From assembly GCF_030246845.1 (NCBI RefSeq), contig NZ_CP126889.1, forward strand, positions 5,265,001 to 5,329,000: a stretch of 64,000 bases of DNA, read 5' to 3'. The notes below the pieces were generated by a model, which ran no database searches, had not been told where the DNA came from, and saw only the letters and a program-made list of their open reading frames with translations. Below, in pieces: positions 43,399 through 50,598 of this stretch; the first letter of the stretch is position 1; every line of letters starts with the position of its first letter. The translations under genes were made by a program, and so were the position numbers. This DNA comes from Enhydrobacter sp. (lineage in GTDB: Bacteria; Pseudomonadota; Alphaproteobacteria; Reyranellales; Reyranellaceae).

Positions 43399-43494
43399 CC
43401 CTCTTCCCGCCTCTGCTCGCCTCGTCCAATCTTATTCTTATATAGTACGTTTCAGGCCGAGCGCCTTTACCGAGGTGCGGCGCTAGCGCTCTCA

Positions 43495-43562
43495 TTGGAC
43501 CGCGCGCTTCCAGCGCGCTCATGCTTGGCTGATGGAAGAGCGCGCTGGAAGCGCGCGGTCCG
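43495..43562. repeat. Type B REP pair upstream of the RAYT gene
   Basis: Left unit GACCGCGCGCTTCCAGCGCG with CTC and right unit GAGCGCGCTGGAAGCGCGCG with GTCCG form an inverted pair separated by about 16 bases. Each unit is itself partly palindromic (CGCGCTTCCAGCGCG). It is 76 bases upstream of the RAYT ATG, and a matching unit lies at the RAYT stop codon. Confidence 0.88.
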
Positions 43563-43638
43563 CTTGACGTCCCCGCCACTCGAAGGATTCCTGCGTACGG
43601 TCGACCTATGATAGCAGTCGTTCCAGCACGCTCTTACC

Positions 43639-44193
43639 ATGGCTGACTCCAAAGGCTGGCATTCCCGAGGTTACCTGCCTCACTTCGACTCACCTGAGGC
43701 AGTGCAATTCGTGACCTTCCGGCTCGCCGACAGTCTTCCGCGGTCGGTTGTCGAGTCGCTGCGCACTCAGCCCGATGCCGTTCGGCAGATCGACCGCCGG
43801 CTCGACGCCGGGCTGGGGGCATGTTGGCTGGGTCGAGAGGATGTCGCATCGATCGTCCAAGATGCCATCCTGCATTTCGATGGCGACCGCTATCGCCTCC
43901 TCGCCTGGTGCATCATGCCCAATCACGCCCACGTCGTCATGGAACCAGCCAGCGGCCATCGCCTGGGGTCTATCGTGCATAGCTGGAAGTCGTTCACCGC
44001 CAACGAGGCCAATAAACTCATCGGCCGAACCGGTGCGTTCTGGCACGACGACTATTTCGACCGGTATATGCGCGACGAAGATCATTTGATCCGCACAATC
44101 GGATATGTCGAACAGAACCCCGTAAAGGCGGGATTGGTCGACATAGACTCCGACTGGCGCTGGAGTTCGGCGCGCTTCCGACGCGGATTATGA
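43639..44193 (+). CDS. REP-associated tyrosine transposase (RAYT, Y1_Tnp/IS200-like)
   Basis: 184 residues. The HUH motif is in WCIMPNHAHVV (H96, H98) and the catalytic Tyr is probably Y156 in GYVEQNPVKAGLV, a classic RAYT segment. QFVTFRLADSLP near the N-terminus and FWHDDYFDRYMRDEDHL also match the family. RAYTs are domesticated or semi-autonomous single-strand transposases thought to mobilise REP sequences. Type B REP units lie directly upstream (43495-43562) and at its 3' end (44192-44220), and further copies lie at 57311 and 58169, which fits that relationship. Confidence 0.93.
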   Translation: MADSKGWHSRGYLPHFDSPEAVQFVTFRLADSLPRSVVESLRTQPDAVRQIDRRLDAGLGACWLGREDVASIVQDAILHFDGDRYRLLAWCIMPNHAHVVMEPASGHRLGSIVHSWKSFTANEANKLIGRTGAFWHDDYFDRYMRDEDHLIRTIGYVEQNPVKAGLVDIDSDWRWSSARFRRGL

Positions 44194-44220
44194 GCGCGCT
44201 GGAAGCGCGCGGTCCAATGA
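44192..44220. repeat. Type B REP unit overlapping the RAYT stop
   Basis: GAGCGCGCTGGAAGCGCGCG followed by GTCCAATGA. It overlaps the last bases of the RAYT stop codon and ends 5 bases from the phasin stop. It is the same unit as the right half of the upstream pair. Confidence 0.88.
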
Positions 44221-44224
44221 AAGA

Positions 44225-44646
44225 CTACCGCCGCTCCAGGCTGCGGCGGATCTCGTCGTAGGATTCCTGCATGCGCTCGTGGATGATGTTGAGCGCGTCG
44301 GTGCCGGACTTCTGCACCAGCTCGGCGAGATCGCGCGTGTTCCTGATCGCCGCCTCGAAGGCCTTCTTGGCGAACTCGGCCTGCTTGTTGAAGACCTCCT
44401 GCGGCGATCCGGACGGCTCGTAGCTGGCCGCCATCTCCGCCATGTCCTTCATTGCGGCCTCGAAGATCTCGCGCTGCTTGTCAGCGATCGCCGTGGCGCC
44501 GCTCGCCACCGCCTGCCACGAGCGGCCCATAGCGTCGATGTTCTTCTGGTGATGCTCCATGATCTTGCCCATGTCGAAGGACGGCACCTGGAGCTGCCGC
44601 CAAGCTGTTTGAACATGTCCATGAAATTGCGGGATGCATCGGTCAT
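44225..44646 (-). pseudogene. Phasin family protein, frameshifted near its 5' end
   Basis: Phasins coat polyhydroxyalkanoate granules. A strong ribosome binding site (GGGAGGTC) precedes the ATG at 44646, which encodes MTDASRNFMDMFKQLGGS, the usual start of the TIGR01841-type phasins. The frame then drifts. One base later the continuation VPSFDMGKIMEHHQKNIDAM appears in another frame and stays open to 44225, with NKQAEFAKKAFEAAIRNTRD in the phasin helix. Adding one base near 44593 (for example one C) joins the halves into about 140 residues with GGS-L-QVPSFDMG, as expected. Either a real one-base deletion or a sequencing error. A GTG at 44587 could still give a 120-residue product. Confidence 0.8.
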
Positions 44647-44663
44647 CGCGACCTCCCTGTCGA

Positions 44664-45944
44664 TCACGGATGAAGCTTCAACCCCTGCTCCAGCGCGTGC
44701 AAGGCCAAACCGGCGAGGCCGCCGATCAGGGCGCCGTTGAAGCGGATGTACTGCAGGTCGCGGCCGACCGTGAGCTCGATGCGGCCGATCAGGACGTCTA
44801 TGTCCCAGTCCTTCACCTGGTCGGCGATGAAGCGGCCGACGCCGCTCTTCTGGCTCTGCACGAACTCGCCCAGCACCTGCACGATGCCGCGGTTGATCTC
44901 GGCGCGGATGGCGGGGTCGCGGCCGAGCTGGGCGCCGGCCTCGGTCAGCATGGCCTCGAGCTGGCGGCCGACCTGCGAGTCCGCCGCCGCGGCATCGCGT
45001 TCGAGGAAGGCGCGCAGGCTGTCCCAGGCGCCCTCGGCCAGCGTCGCCACCTCGGGCCGGGCCAGCAGGTCGCGCTTGAAGGTCTCGGCGCGGGTCGCGA
45101 AGTCCGCCGAGCCGCGCAGCCGCTCGACGAAGCCGCGCACGAACTTGTCGAACTCGACGCGCAGCGGATGGCCCGGATCGGCGCGCGCCTCCGCCACGAA
45201 GGCGCCGGTCGAGGCCACGATCTTGCGCAGGAGATAGGCGTCGGCGCGATAGAGGTTGAACAGCGCCGGCAGCTCCTGCCGGATCTTCTCGCGCAGCGCG
45301 TCGAGCGTTTCCTGGCTGGTCAGCAGCGTGTCGAGCGCGCCCAGCAGCTCGTTCAGGAGCCGCTGGTGCCGGCCCTTCTCGATCACGGCGCCCAGGAAGC
45401 CGGCGGCGAGAGGCGCGACTTCGATCCGCTCCAGCTCGGCGCGCACGCGCTCGCCGAAGAAACGGCGCAATCCCGACTGGTCGATCGCCGTCAGCGCCTG
45501 CGGCAGCAGCCGAAGGACGAAGGCCGCGAGCGCCGCGCTGCGCGCCGGATCGCCGAGCCAGGTGGCGATCTGGGCGGCGAAATCGACCTCGCCCAGCTTC
45601 CTCTCGACCGCCTCGCGCGCCAGGAAATTGTTCTCGACGAAGCTGCCGAGATTGTCGGCGATGCGCTGGTGGTTGCGCGGGACGATGGCGGTGTGCGGGA
45701 TCGGCAGCCCCAGCGGCCGGCGGAACAGCGCCACGACGGCGTACCAGTCGGCGAGCCCGCCCACCGTCGCCGCCGAGGCGAACGCGGCCACATAGCCCCA
45801 GGCCCAGTGCCCGGCCTCGAAGTGACGCGCCACCAGGAAGAGTGTCGCCGTCGCCGCCAGCACCAGCGTCGCGGCGAGCTTGACGCGCCGCAGAGCGCGG
45901 GCCCGTTCGCTATCGCTTGGCGGCTGGGAGGGGGCGCGGTTCAT
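44664..45944 (-). CDS. DUF445 family membrane protein
   Basis: 426 residues. Two hydrophobic segments near the N-terminus (KLAATLVLAATATLFLVARH and WGYVAAFASAATVGGLADWY) are followed by FRRPLGLPIPHTAIVPRNHQ, a stretch strongly conserved in DUF445, and a long helical region with LGEVDFAAQIATWL. A C-terminal hydrophobic segment FNGALIGGLAGLALHALEQG ends the protein. The function is unknown. It is divergent from the dehydrogenase at 45993 and is followed after 17 bases by the phasin. Confidence 0.9.
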   Translation of the reverse strand: MNRAPSQPPSDSERARALRRVKLAATLVLAATATLFLVARHFEAGHWAWGYVAAFASAATVGGLADWYAVVALFRRPLGLPIPHTAIVPRNHQRIADNLGSFVENNFLAREAVERKLGEVDFAAQIATWLGDPARSAALAAFVLRLLPQALTAIDQSGLRRFFGERVRAELERIEVAPLAAGFLGAVIEKGRHQRLLNELLGALDTLLTSQETLDALREKIRQELPALFNLYRADAYLLRKIVASTGAFVAEARADPGHPLRVEFDKFVRGFVERLRGSADFATRAETFKRDLLARPEVATLAEGAWDSLRAFLERDAAAADSQVGRQLEAMLTEAGAQLGRDPAIRAEINRGIVQVLGEFVQSQKSGVGRFIADQVKDWDIDVLIGRIELTVGRDLQYIRFNGALIGGLAGLALHALEQGLKLHP

Positions 45945-45992
45945 TGCGTCTCGTATATAGTGTGTCCGACGGCAGTCGCGCGGGAGGATAAC

Positions 45993-46883
45993 GTGAAAGT
46001 CGGGTTCATCGGCGTCGGCAATATGGGCGGTCCCATGTGCCGCAACATCGTGAAGCGCAGCAACCACGAGGTCACGGTGTTCGACCTCAACGCGGCGGCG
46101 GTCAAGAGCTGCACCGACCTCGGCGCGACGGCGGCCAAGTCGGTGGCCGACGTAACGAAGAGCGCCGATGTCGTGATGACGTCGCTCCCCATGCCCCGCG
46201 ACGTCGAGGCGGTGGCGCTGGGCGACGGCGGCATCCTCGCCCACATCAAGCCCGGCCAGACCTATATCGACCTCAGCACCAACGCGCCTTCGATGGTGAA
46301 GAAGATCGGCGCCGCGATGGCGGCCAAGGGCATCGCCATGCTCGACGCGCCGGTGAGCGGCGGGACGGTGGGCGCGGAGGCCGCCACCATCGCCATCATG
46401 GTGGGCGGCGACAAGAAAGTGTTCGACGACGCCCTGCCGGTGCTGAAGTCCTTCAGCGCCAACGTGATCCACATGGGGGCGCTCGGCACCGGCACGGTGG
46501 CCAAGCTGGTGAACAACATGATGGCCTTCTGCAACGCCGCGGCAGCGGCCGAGGGGCTGATGCTGGGCACAGCCGCCGGCCTCGATCCGGCCAAGCTCGT
46601 GCAGGTGATCGCCAACTCGAGCGGCAACTCGAACGTCTTCAAGGCCTTCTCCGAGCGGGCACTCAGCGGCAAGTTCAGCCCGCCCTCCTTCGCGCTCAAC
46701 CTCGCGCACAAGGACCTGCATCTCGCCATGGAGCTCGCCGATGAGCTGGACGTGCCGCTGCCGCAGGGCTCGGCGACGCACAACCTGCAGCGCATGGCCC
46801 GCCACATGGGCTTCGGCGGCGACGACAGCTCCTCGATCCTGCGCGTCTACGAGAAGGTGCTGGGGCGCGCGATCAAGCCGTAG
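45993..46883 (+). CDS. NAD(P)-dependent beta-hydroxyacid dehydrogenase (3-hydroxyisobutyrate dehydrogenase family)
   Basis: 296 residues. The Rossmann motif is VGFIGVGNMGGPMCRNI; the substrate-binding segment is LDAPVSGGTVGAEAATIAIM; the catalytic Lys is in GTGTVAKLVNNMMAF. These define the beta-hydroxyacid dehydrogenase family (3-hydroxyisobutyrate, tartronate semialdehyde and related). The GTG start at 45993 is chosen because GGGAGG lies 7 bases upstream and the conserved start follows directly. The exact substrate is not clear. Its stop overlaps a minus-strand GST remnant. Confidence 0.9.
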   Translation: MKVGFIGVGNMGGPMCRNIVKRSNHEVTVFDLNAAAVKSCTDLGATAAKSVADVTKSADVVMTSLPMPRDVEAVALGDGGILAHIKPGQTYIDLSTNAPSMVKKIGAAMAAKGIAMLDAPVSGGTVGAEAATIAIMVGGDKKVFDDALPVLKSFSANVIHMGALGTGTVAKLVNNMMAFCNAAAAAEGLMLGTAAGLDPAKLVQVIANSSGNSNVFKAFSERALSGKFSPPSFALNLAHKDLHLAMELADELDVPLPQGSATHNLQRMARHMGFGGDDSSSILRVYEKVLGRAIKP

Positions 46884-46959
46884 CCGCCTCTCCCGAGAGA
46901 CGCCGCAGGAACGGCGGCAGCGGGCGGCCCTGCGAGCGGAGGTGGCGACGACCCGAACG
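46873..46959 (-). pseudogene. C-terminal remnant of a glutathione S-transferase gene
   Basis: On the minus strand, an open 28-codon stretch ends with RRHLRSQGRPLPPFLRRLSG and a TGA at 46873. It closely matches the C-terminus of the intact GST at 47731-48399 (ARYLRSQGRPLPEFLAKVMS). At the DNA level GGCAGCGGGCGGCCCTGCGA is identical in both places. The toxin-antitoxin pair lies between the remnant and the intact gene. The remnant has no start and partly overlaps the dehydrogenase stop. Confidence 0.75.
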
Positions 46960-46963
46960 CGTT

Positions 46964-46997
46964 AAACTATAGTTGACGGCCGGAGAAACTATAGTTT
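46964..46997 (+). promoter_or_regulatory. Twin operators of the toxin-antitoxin operon
   Basis: Two palindromes: AACTATAGTT (46965-46974) and AAACTATAGTTT (46986-46997), centres 22 bases apart (two helical turns). They lie 10-45 bases before the toxin ATG. A TTGACG begins inside the first palindrome (46973) and could be the -35. Paired operators of this type fit autorepression by an antitoxin or toxin-antitoxin complex. Confidence 0.75.
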
Positions 46998-47007
46998 ACC
47001 TTCGAAC

Positions 47008-47298
47008 ATGATCGAAGTCCTCCAGACCGAAACGTTTCGCCGCTGGATGGACCACCTCGACGACGCCGTCGCCGAGACGCGTATTCTCGCTCGCATCAAG
47101 CGGGCGCAATTCGGCAACCTGGGCGACTGGAAGTCGGTCGGCGGTGGCGTGAGCGAAATGCGGATCGATCACGGTGCCGGCTATCGGGTTTATTTCACGC
47201 GGCGCGGCGACAAGCTGATCGTGCTGTTGGCCGGCGGGACGAAGCGGACGCAGACCGCCGACATCGCCAGGGCGCAGCAGATTGCGAAGCAGGTCTGA
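47008..47298 (+). CDS. RelE/HigB-like toxin (Gp49/TIGR02683 type)
   Basis: 96 residues: EVLQTETFRRWMDHLDDAVA, ILARIKRAQFGNLGDWKSVG, GVSEMRIDHGAGYRVYFTRR and LIVLLAGGTKRTQTADIARA. These are the hallmark segments of the TIGR02683/Gp49 toxin family of the RelE superfamily, which are ribosome-dependent mRNA interferases. The invariant basic and Tyr residues (R, K and Y) needed for cleavage are present in the C-terminal half. It precedes its antitoxin by 18 bases, the toxin-first order of HigBA-type modules. Confidence 0.92.
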   Translation: MIEVLQTETFRRWMDHLDDAVAETRILARIKRAQFGNLGDWKSVGGGVSEMRIDHGAGYRVYFTRRGDKLIVLLAGGTKRTQTADIARAQQIAKQV

Positions 47299-47316
47299 CG
47301 GAGGAGGGAGAAAGCG

Positions 47317-47616
47317 ATGGTCAAGCTGACGAAGTTCGACGCAGCGGAATACCTCAGGAGCCCCCGACACATGGCGCTCTATCTCGACGCCTGTCTCCGG
47401 GAAGGCGGCGACGATCCGGCATTCATCGCCTCCGCTCTCGGCGACATCGCCCGAGCCCGCGGTATCAACTATATAGCTGCGGAGGCTGGCATGACCAAGG
47501 CCGGCCTCTACAAGGCGTTGAGCAAGAGGGGAAACCCGTCCTTCGGCGCCATCCTCAAGGTCGTCCGTGCGATGGGGCTCGAGCTTCATGTAACCGTCCA
47601 GAAGCGCGCCGCCTAA
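47317..47616 (+). CDS. HTH antitoxin (HigA-like, TIGR02684 type)
   Basis: 99 residues with the antitoxin start LTKFDAAEYLRSPRHMALYL, then DDPAFIASALGDIARARGI and the helix-turn-helix AAEAGMTKAGLYKALSKRGN followed by PSFGAILKVVRAMGLEL. This matches the TIGR02684 addiction-module antidote family, partner of the TIGR02683 toxins. It probably binds the paired palindromes upstream of the operon. A purine-rich ribosome binding site (GGAGGGAG) precedes the ATG. Confidence 0.92.
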   Translation: MVKLTKFDAAEYLRSPRHMALYLDACLREGGDDPAFIASALGDIARARGINYIAAEAGMTKAGLYKALSKRGNPSFGAILKVVRAMGLELHVTVQKRAA

Positions 47617-47730
47617 CACAGCACCACATCGGTCTGCCCGGCATTTGTTATCGGTATTTCCGTGCGATCCCGCGAACGTGTCGCAGGCCCGCGAGGACGA
47701 CGTGTCGAGGATACCGATGCTTCGTGCCGC

Positions 47731-48399
47731 CTAGGCCGACATGACCTTCGCCAGGAATTCCGGCAGCGGGCGGCCCTGCGAGCGGAGATAGCGGGCCATC
47801 GCACCCGCCACCTTCGCGACCGCCGGGCGCGCGCTCATGCGATCGCGCCAGCGCTGCAGCCTTGGATGTGCCTCGGCCATGGGCGCGGTCATCCGCGCGC
47901 CGAAGAGCTGCGCCATGTAGAAGGCGATGTCGGCATAGGAGTAGCTGCCGGCGAGCCAGTCCCGCTCGCCGATCAGCCGCTCCATCTCGTCGTAGCAGGC
48001 CGTCGCCGCGGCACGCGCCTCGACGGCCAGCGGATCGTCGGGCGTGGCCTGAAGGCCCATCAGGCGGATGATGTGCGGGAAATAGACTTCGTCCGACTTG
48101 TGCTCCAGAAGGCGCGCCCGTGCCTTCGCCTTGGCGTCGGGCGGCCACAGCGCCGGCTCGGGCTTCAGGGTCTCGAGGTACTCGAAGATCTGCGTCGAAT
48201 CGAAGATCTCGAGGTCGCCGTCCACCAGCACCGGCACCTGGCGCTTGGGATTGATGCGCACGACCTCGGGGTGCTTGGGCTGATAGAGCGTCTTCATTTC
48301 GAACGGCACCATCACCAGCTCGAAGTCGATGCCCTTCTCGTGCGCTGCGATCTCCGCCTTGGCGCCGAACATGCTGAGCGGACCGGAATAGAGTCTCAT
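47731..48399 (-). CDS. Glutathione S-transferase family protein
   Basis: 222 residues. The N-terminal domain has MRLYSGPLSMFGAKAEIAAH, NPKRQVPVLVDGDLEIFDST and QIFEYLETLKPEPALWPP. The C-terminal domain is helical, with DWLAGSYSYADIAFYMAQLF. The ending ARYLRSQGRPLPEFLAKVMS is duplicated as a remnant at 46873-46959. It starts 109 bases downstream of the NRAMP stop on the same strand, so it may belong to the ridA-nadE-cpdA-NRAMP series. Confidence 0.92.
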   Translation of the reverse strand: MRLYSGPLSMFGAKAEIAAHEKGIDFELVMVPFEMKTLYQPKHPEVVRINPKRQVPVLVDGDLEIFDSTQIFEYLETLKPEPALWPPDAKAKARARLLEHKSDEVYFPHIIRLMGLQATPDDPLAVEARAAATACYDEMERLIGERDWLAGSYSYADIAFYMAQLFGARMTAPMAEAHPRLQRWRDRMSARPAVAKVAGAMARYLRSQGRPLPEFLAKVMSA

Positions 48400-48508
48400 G
48401 GCGAAGAAGGTCCCGTCGTCCCGACCGAAGCCGACGGGGTACTTAGCACAAACATGTTGGGACGGCCCGGGCTGCCGGCGGAATATTCGTGGCAGGAATG
48501 GTCATGTT

Positions 48509-49780
48509 CTACATCGTCACGAACATCGCGAGCGCGGCGGCGGCCATCATGGCGGTGGTGATCCAGCCGAAAATCCGCTGCAGGCGCGTCGCCGTGAACT
48601 TGCCCATCCGCTTCGCGCTCGACGCCACGATCATCATCGCGACCAGGATCGGCACGGTGATCACGCCGTTCACGACGGCGCTCCACACCAGCGCCTCGAT
48701 CGGATCGAGCGGCGAGGCCTCGACCGCGATGCCGACCAGAATCGAGATGGCGATCACGGTGTAGAAGGCACGCGCCTCGCCGAGCTTGCGCTCCAGCCCG
48801 ATCGGCCAGCCGCGCACCTCGCCCATGGCATAGGCGGTCGAGCCCGCCAGCACCGGCACCGCCAGCAGCCCGGTGCCGATGATGCCGAGGCTGAACAGCA
48901 GGAAGGCGGCGTCGCCTGCGATCGGGCGCAGCGCGGCGGCCGCCTGCTCCGAGCTCTGGATGTCGGTCTGGCCGTTCGCGTGGAGCGTCATGGCCGTCGT
49001 CAGGATGATGAAGAACGCGACGATGTTGGAGACCGCCATCCCGGCCATGGTCTCCCAGCCGATGCGGCTCAGCTCGCCGTCCGCCTTGTCGGGACGGTCG
49101 ATCAGCGGCTCGGCCTTCGCCGCCTGCTCGTCCTCGACCTCCTGCGAGCTTTGCCAGAAGAAGAGATAGGGGCTGATGGTGGTGCCGAACACGGCGACGA
49201 TCAGCATGTAGGATTCGCCGCTGAGATCGAAGCGTGGCAGCAGCGCTCCCACCGCCACCGCGTGCCAGTCGATCTTCACCGTGAAGACGACGCCGACATA
49301 GGCGAACAGCGAGAAGGTGAGCCAGCGCAGGACCGCGACGTATTGATGGTAGGGAATGAACACGACGGCAGCCAGCATGCCCAGGGCGAAGGCCAGCGTG
49401 TAGAGATGCCGGCTGCCGCCCGCCATCAGGTTGACGGCCGCGCCCATGGCGGAGAGATCGGCGCCGATATTGATAGTGTTGGCGAGGAACAGGAGGGCCA
49501 CGAGGCCGGTCACGACCGGGCGCGGGAAGACAGCCAGCATGTTGGCGGCGAGCCCGTGGCCGGTGACCCGGCCGATGCGCGCGCTCACCGACTGCACGGC
49601 GACCATCATCGGCCAGGTGAGCACCACCGTCCAAAGCAGCCCGACGCCCTGCTGCGCCCCGGCCTGCGAATAGGTGGCGATGCCGCTCGGATCGTCGTCG
49701 GCGGCGCCGGTGATGACGCCCGGGCCGAGGCGCCGGGAGAGGTTCTGCAGGGGCACGGCGAACGGGAACGAGGGCCTCAC
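48509..49780 (-). CDS. NRAMP family divalent metal transporter
   Basis: Inner-membrane proton-coupled importer of Mn2+, Fe2+ or related ions, about 11 transmembrane helices over 423 residues. The helix 1 motif reads ADDDPSGIATYSQAGA, where classic NRAMP proteins have DPGN. The helix 6 region reads TTISPYLFFWQSSQE, where the classic motif has MPH. Both differ from the textbook Mn transporter, so the ion preference is uncertain (Mg2+-type NRAMP relatives are also known). The GTG at 49780 follows the cpdA stop by 13 bases; an ATG at 49837 would overlap cpdA by 44 bases. Confidence 0.88.
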   Translation of the reverse strand: MRPSFPFAVPLQNLSRRLGPGVITGAADDDPSGIATYSQAGAQQGVGLLWTVVLTWPMMVAVQSVSARIGRVTGHGLAANMLAVFPRPVVTGLVALLFLANTINIGADLSAMGAAVNLMAGGSRHLYTLAFALGMLAAVVFIPYHQYVAVLRWLTFSLFAYVGVVFTVKIDWHAVAVGALLPRFDLSGESYMLIVAVFGTTISPYLFFWQSSQEVEDEQAAKAEPLIDRPDKADGELSRIGWETMAGMAVSNIVAFFIILTTAMTLHANGQTDIQSSEQAAAALRPIAGDAAFLLFSLGIIGTGLLAVPVLAGSTAYAMGEVRGWPIGLERKLGEARAFYTVIAISILVGIAVEASPLDPIEALVWSAVVNGVITVPILVAMMIVASSAKRMGKFTATRLQRIFGWITTAMMAAAALAMFVTM

Positions 49781-49793
49781 GGTCGAGGTTCCG

Positions 49794-50594
49794 TCAGAGG
49801 GCGCGAAACGGCTTCGGGCCGTCGAACGCGCCGACATAGCTCATATGGGTGACGAGACCGCCGCCGGTCCAGAGATGCAGCGCGATCGCCGGCGGCTCCA
49901 TCATCATGGAAAGCGGGGCGCCGGCCTGCAGATCGAGCGTCGCCTGGTGCGCCGTGCTGGGCGCGATCGAGGCCAGGCTGCCGGCCCAGCGCCGCTGGAT
50001 CGGCCGGTGGACGTGCCCGCAGGTCACGCGCTCGATATTGCCGTGGCGGCGCACGAGGTCGGCGAGGGCGGCGTCGCCCTCGTTCAGGCGGAAACGATCG
50101 AACGCCTCGATGCCGCAGTCGAACGGCGGATGGTGCAGGAAGAGGAGCGTCGGCACCTCGGGCCGCTCGTCGAGGCGCGCCGCGAGCCAGCCCAGCCGCT
50201 CCCCGCACAGCGCGCCATAAGGCTTGCCCGGCACCAGCGTGTCGAGGCCGATCAGGCGCAGCGGCAGTCCCTCCACCGCGTACTGCAGGAAGCCTTCCTT
50301 CGGCAGGTAGCCCCGATCGGCGAAGGCCGCGCGCAAGGGCTCGCGTGCATCGTGGTTGCCGGGAATGACGTAGACCGGCATCGGCAACGGCGCCAGCAGG
50401 CGGCGCAGGCGTTGATATTCCTCGGGCGTGCCGCCGTCGACGAGATCGCCCGTGGCGATCACGACGTCGGGCCGCGGCTCGAGGCCGAGGACGTGCGCCA
50501 CCGCGCGCTCGAGGTATCCCGCCGTGTCGATGCGCTTGTAGAGCAGCGTGCCCTCGGCGGTCACATGCATGTCGGAAATCTGCGCGATCAGCAT
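49794..50594 (-). CDS. cpdA: Calcineurin-like phosphodiesterase, CpdA-like
   Basis: 266-residue metallophosphoesterase. The dimetal motifs are IAQISDMHV (DxH), IATGDLVDGG (GD), VIPGNHDAREP (GNHD), LFLHHPPFDCG and VTCGHVHRPI (GHxH). This arrangement matches cyclic 3',5'-nucleotide phosphodiesterases of the CpdA/ICC type, which hydrolyse cAMP. It starts 4 bases after the nadE stop. An upstream in-frame extension overlaps nadE and is not used. Confidence 0.9.
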   Translation of the reverse strand: MLIAQISDMHVTAEGTLLYKRIDTAGYLERAVAHVLGLEPRPDVVIATGDLVDGGTPEEYQRLRRLLAPLPMPVYVIPGNHDAREPLRAAFADRGYLPKEGFLQYAVEGLPLRLIGLDTLVPGKPYGALCGERLGWLAARLDERPEVPTLLFLHHPPFDCGIEAFDRFRLNEGDAALADLVRRHGNIERVTCGHVHRPIQRRWAGSLASIAPSTAHQATLDLQAGAPLSMMMEPPAIALHLWTGGGLVTHMSYVGAFDGPKPFRAL

Positions 50595-50598
50595 CGCC

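Noticed and set aside
46905..47790. Insertion-sequence direct repeats flanking the toxin-antitoxin pair
   Set aside because: The repeated stretch is coding sequence of the GST C-terminus and not a target-site duplication of a transposon; there is no transposase between the copies.
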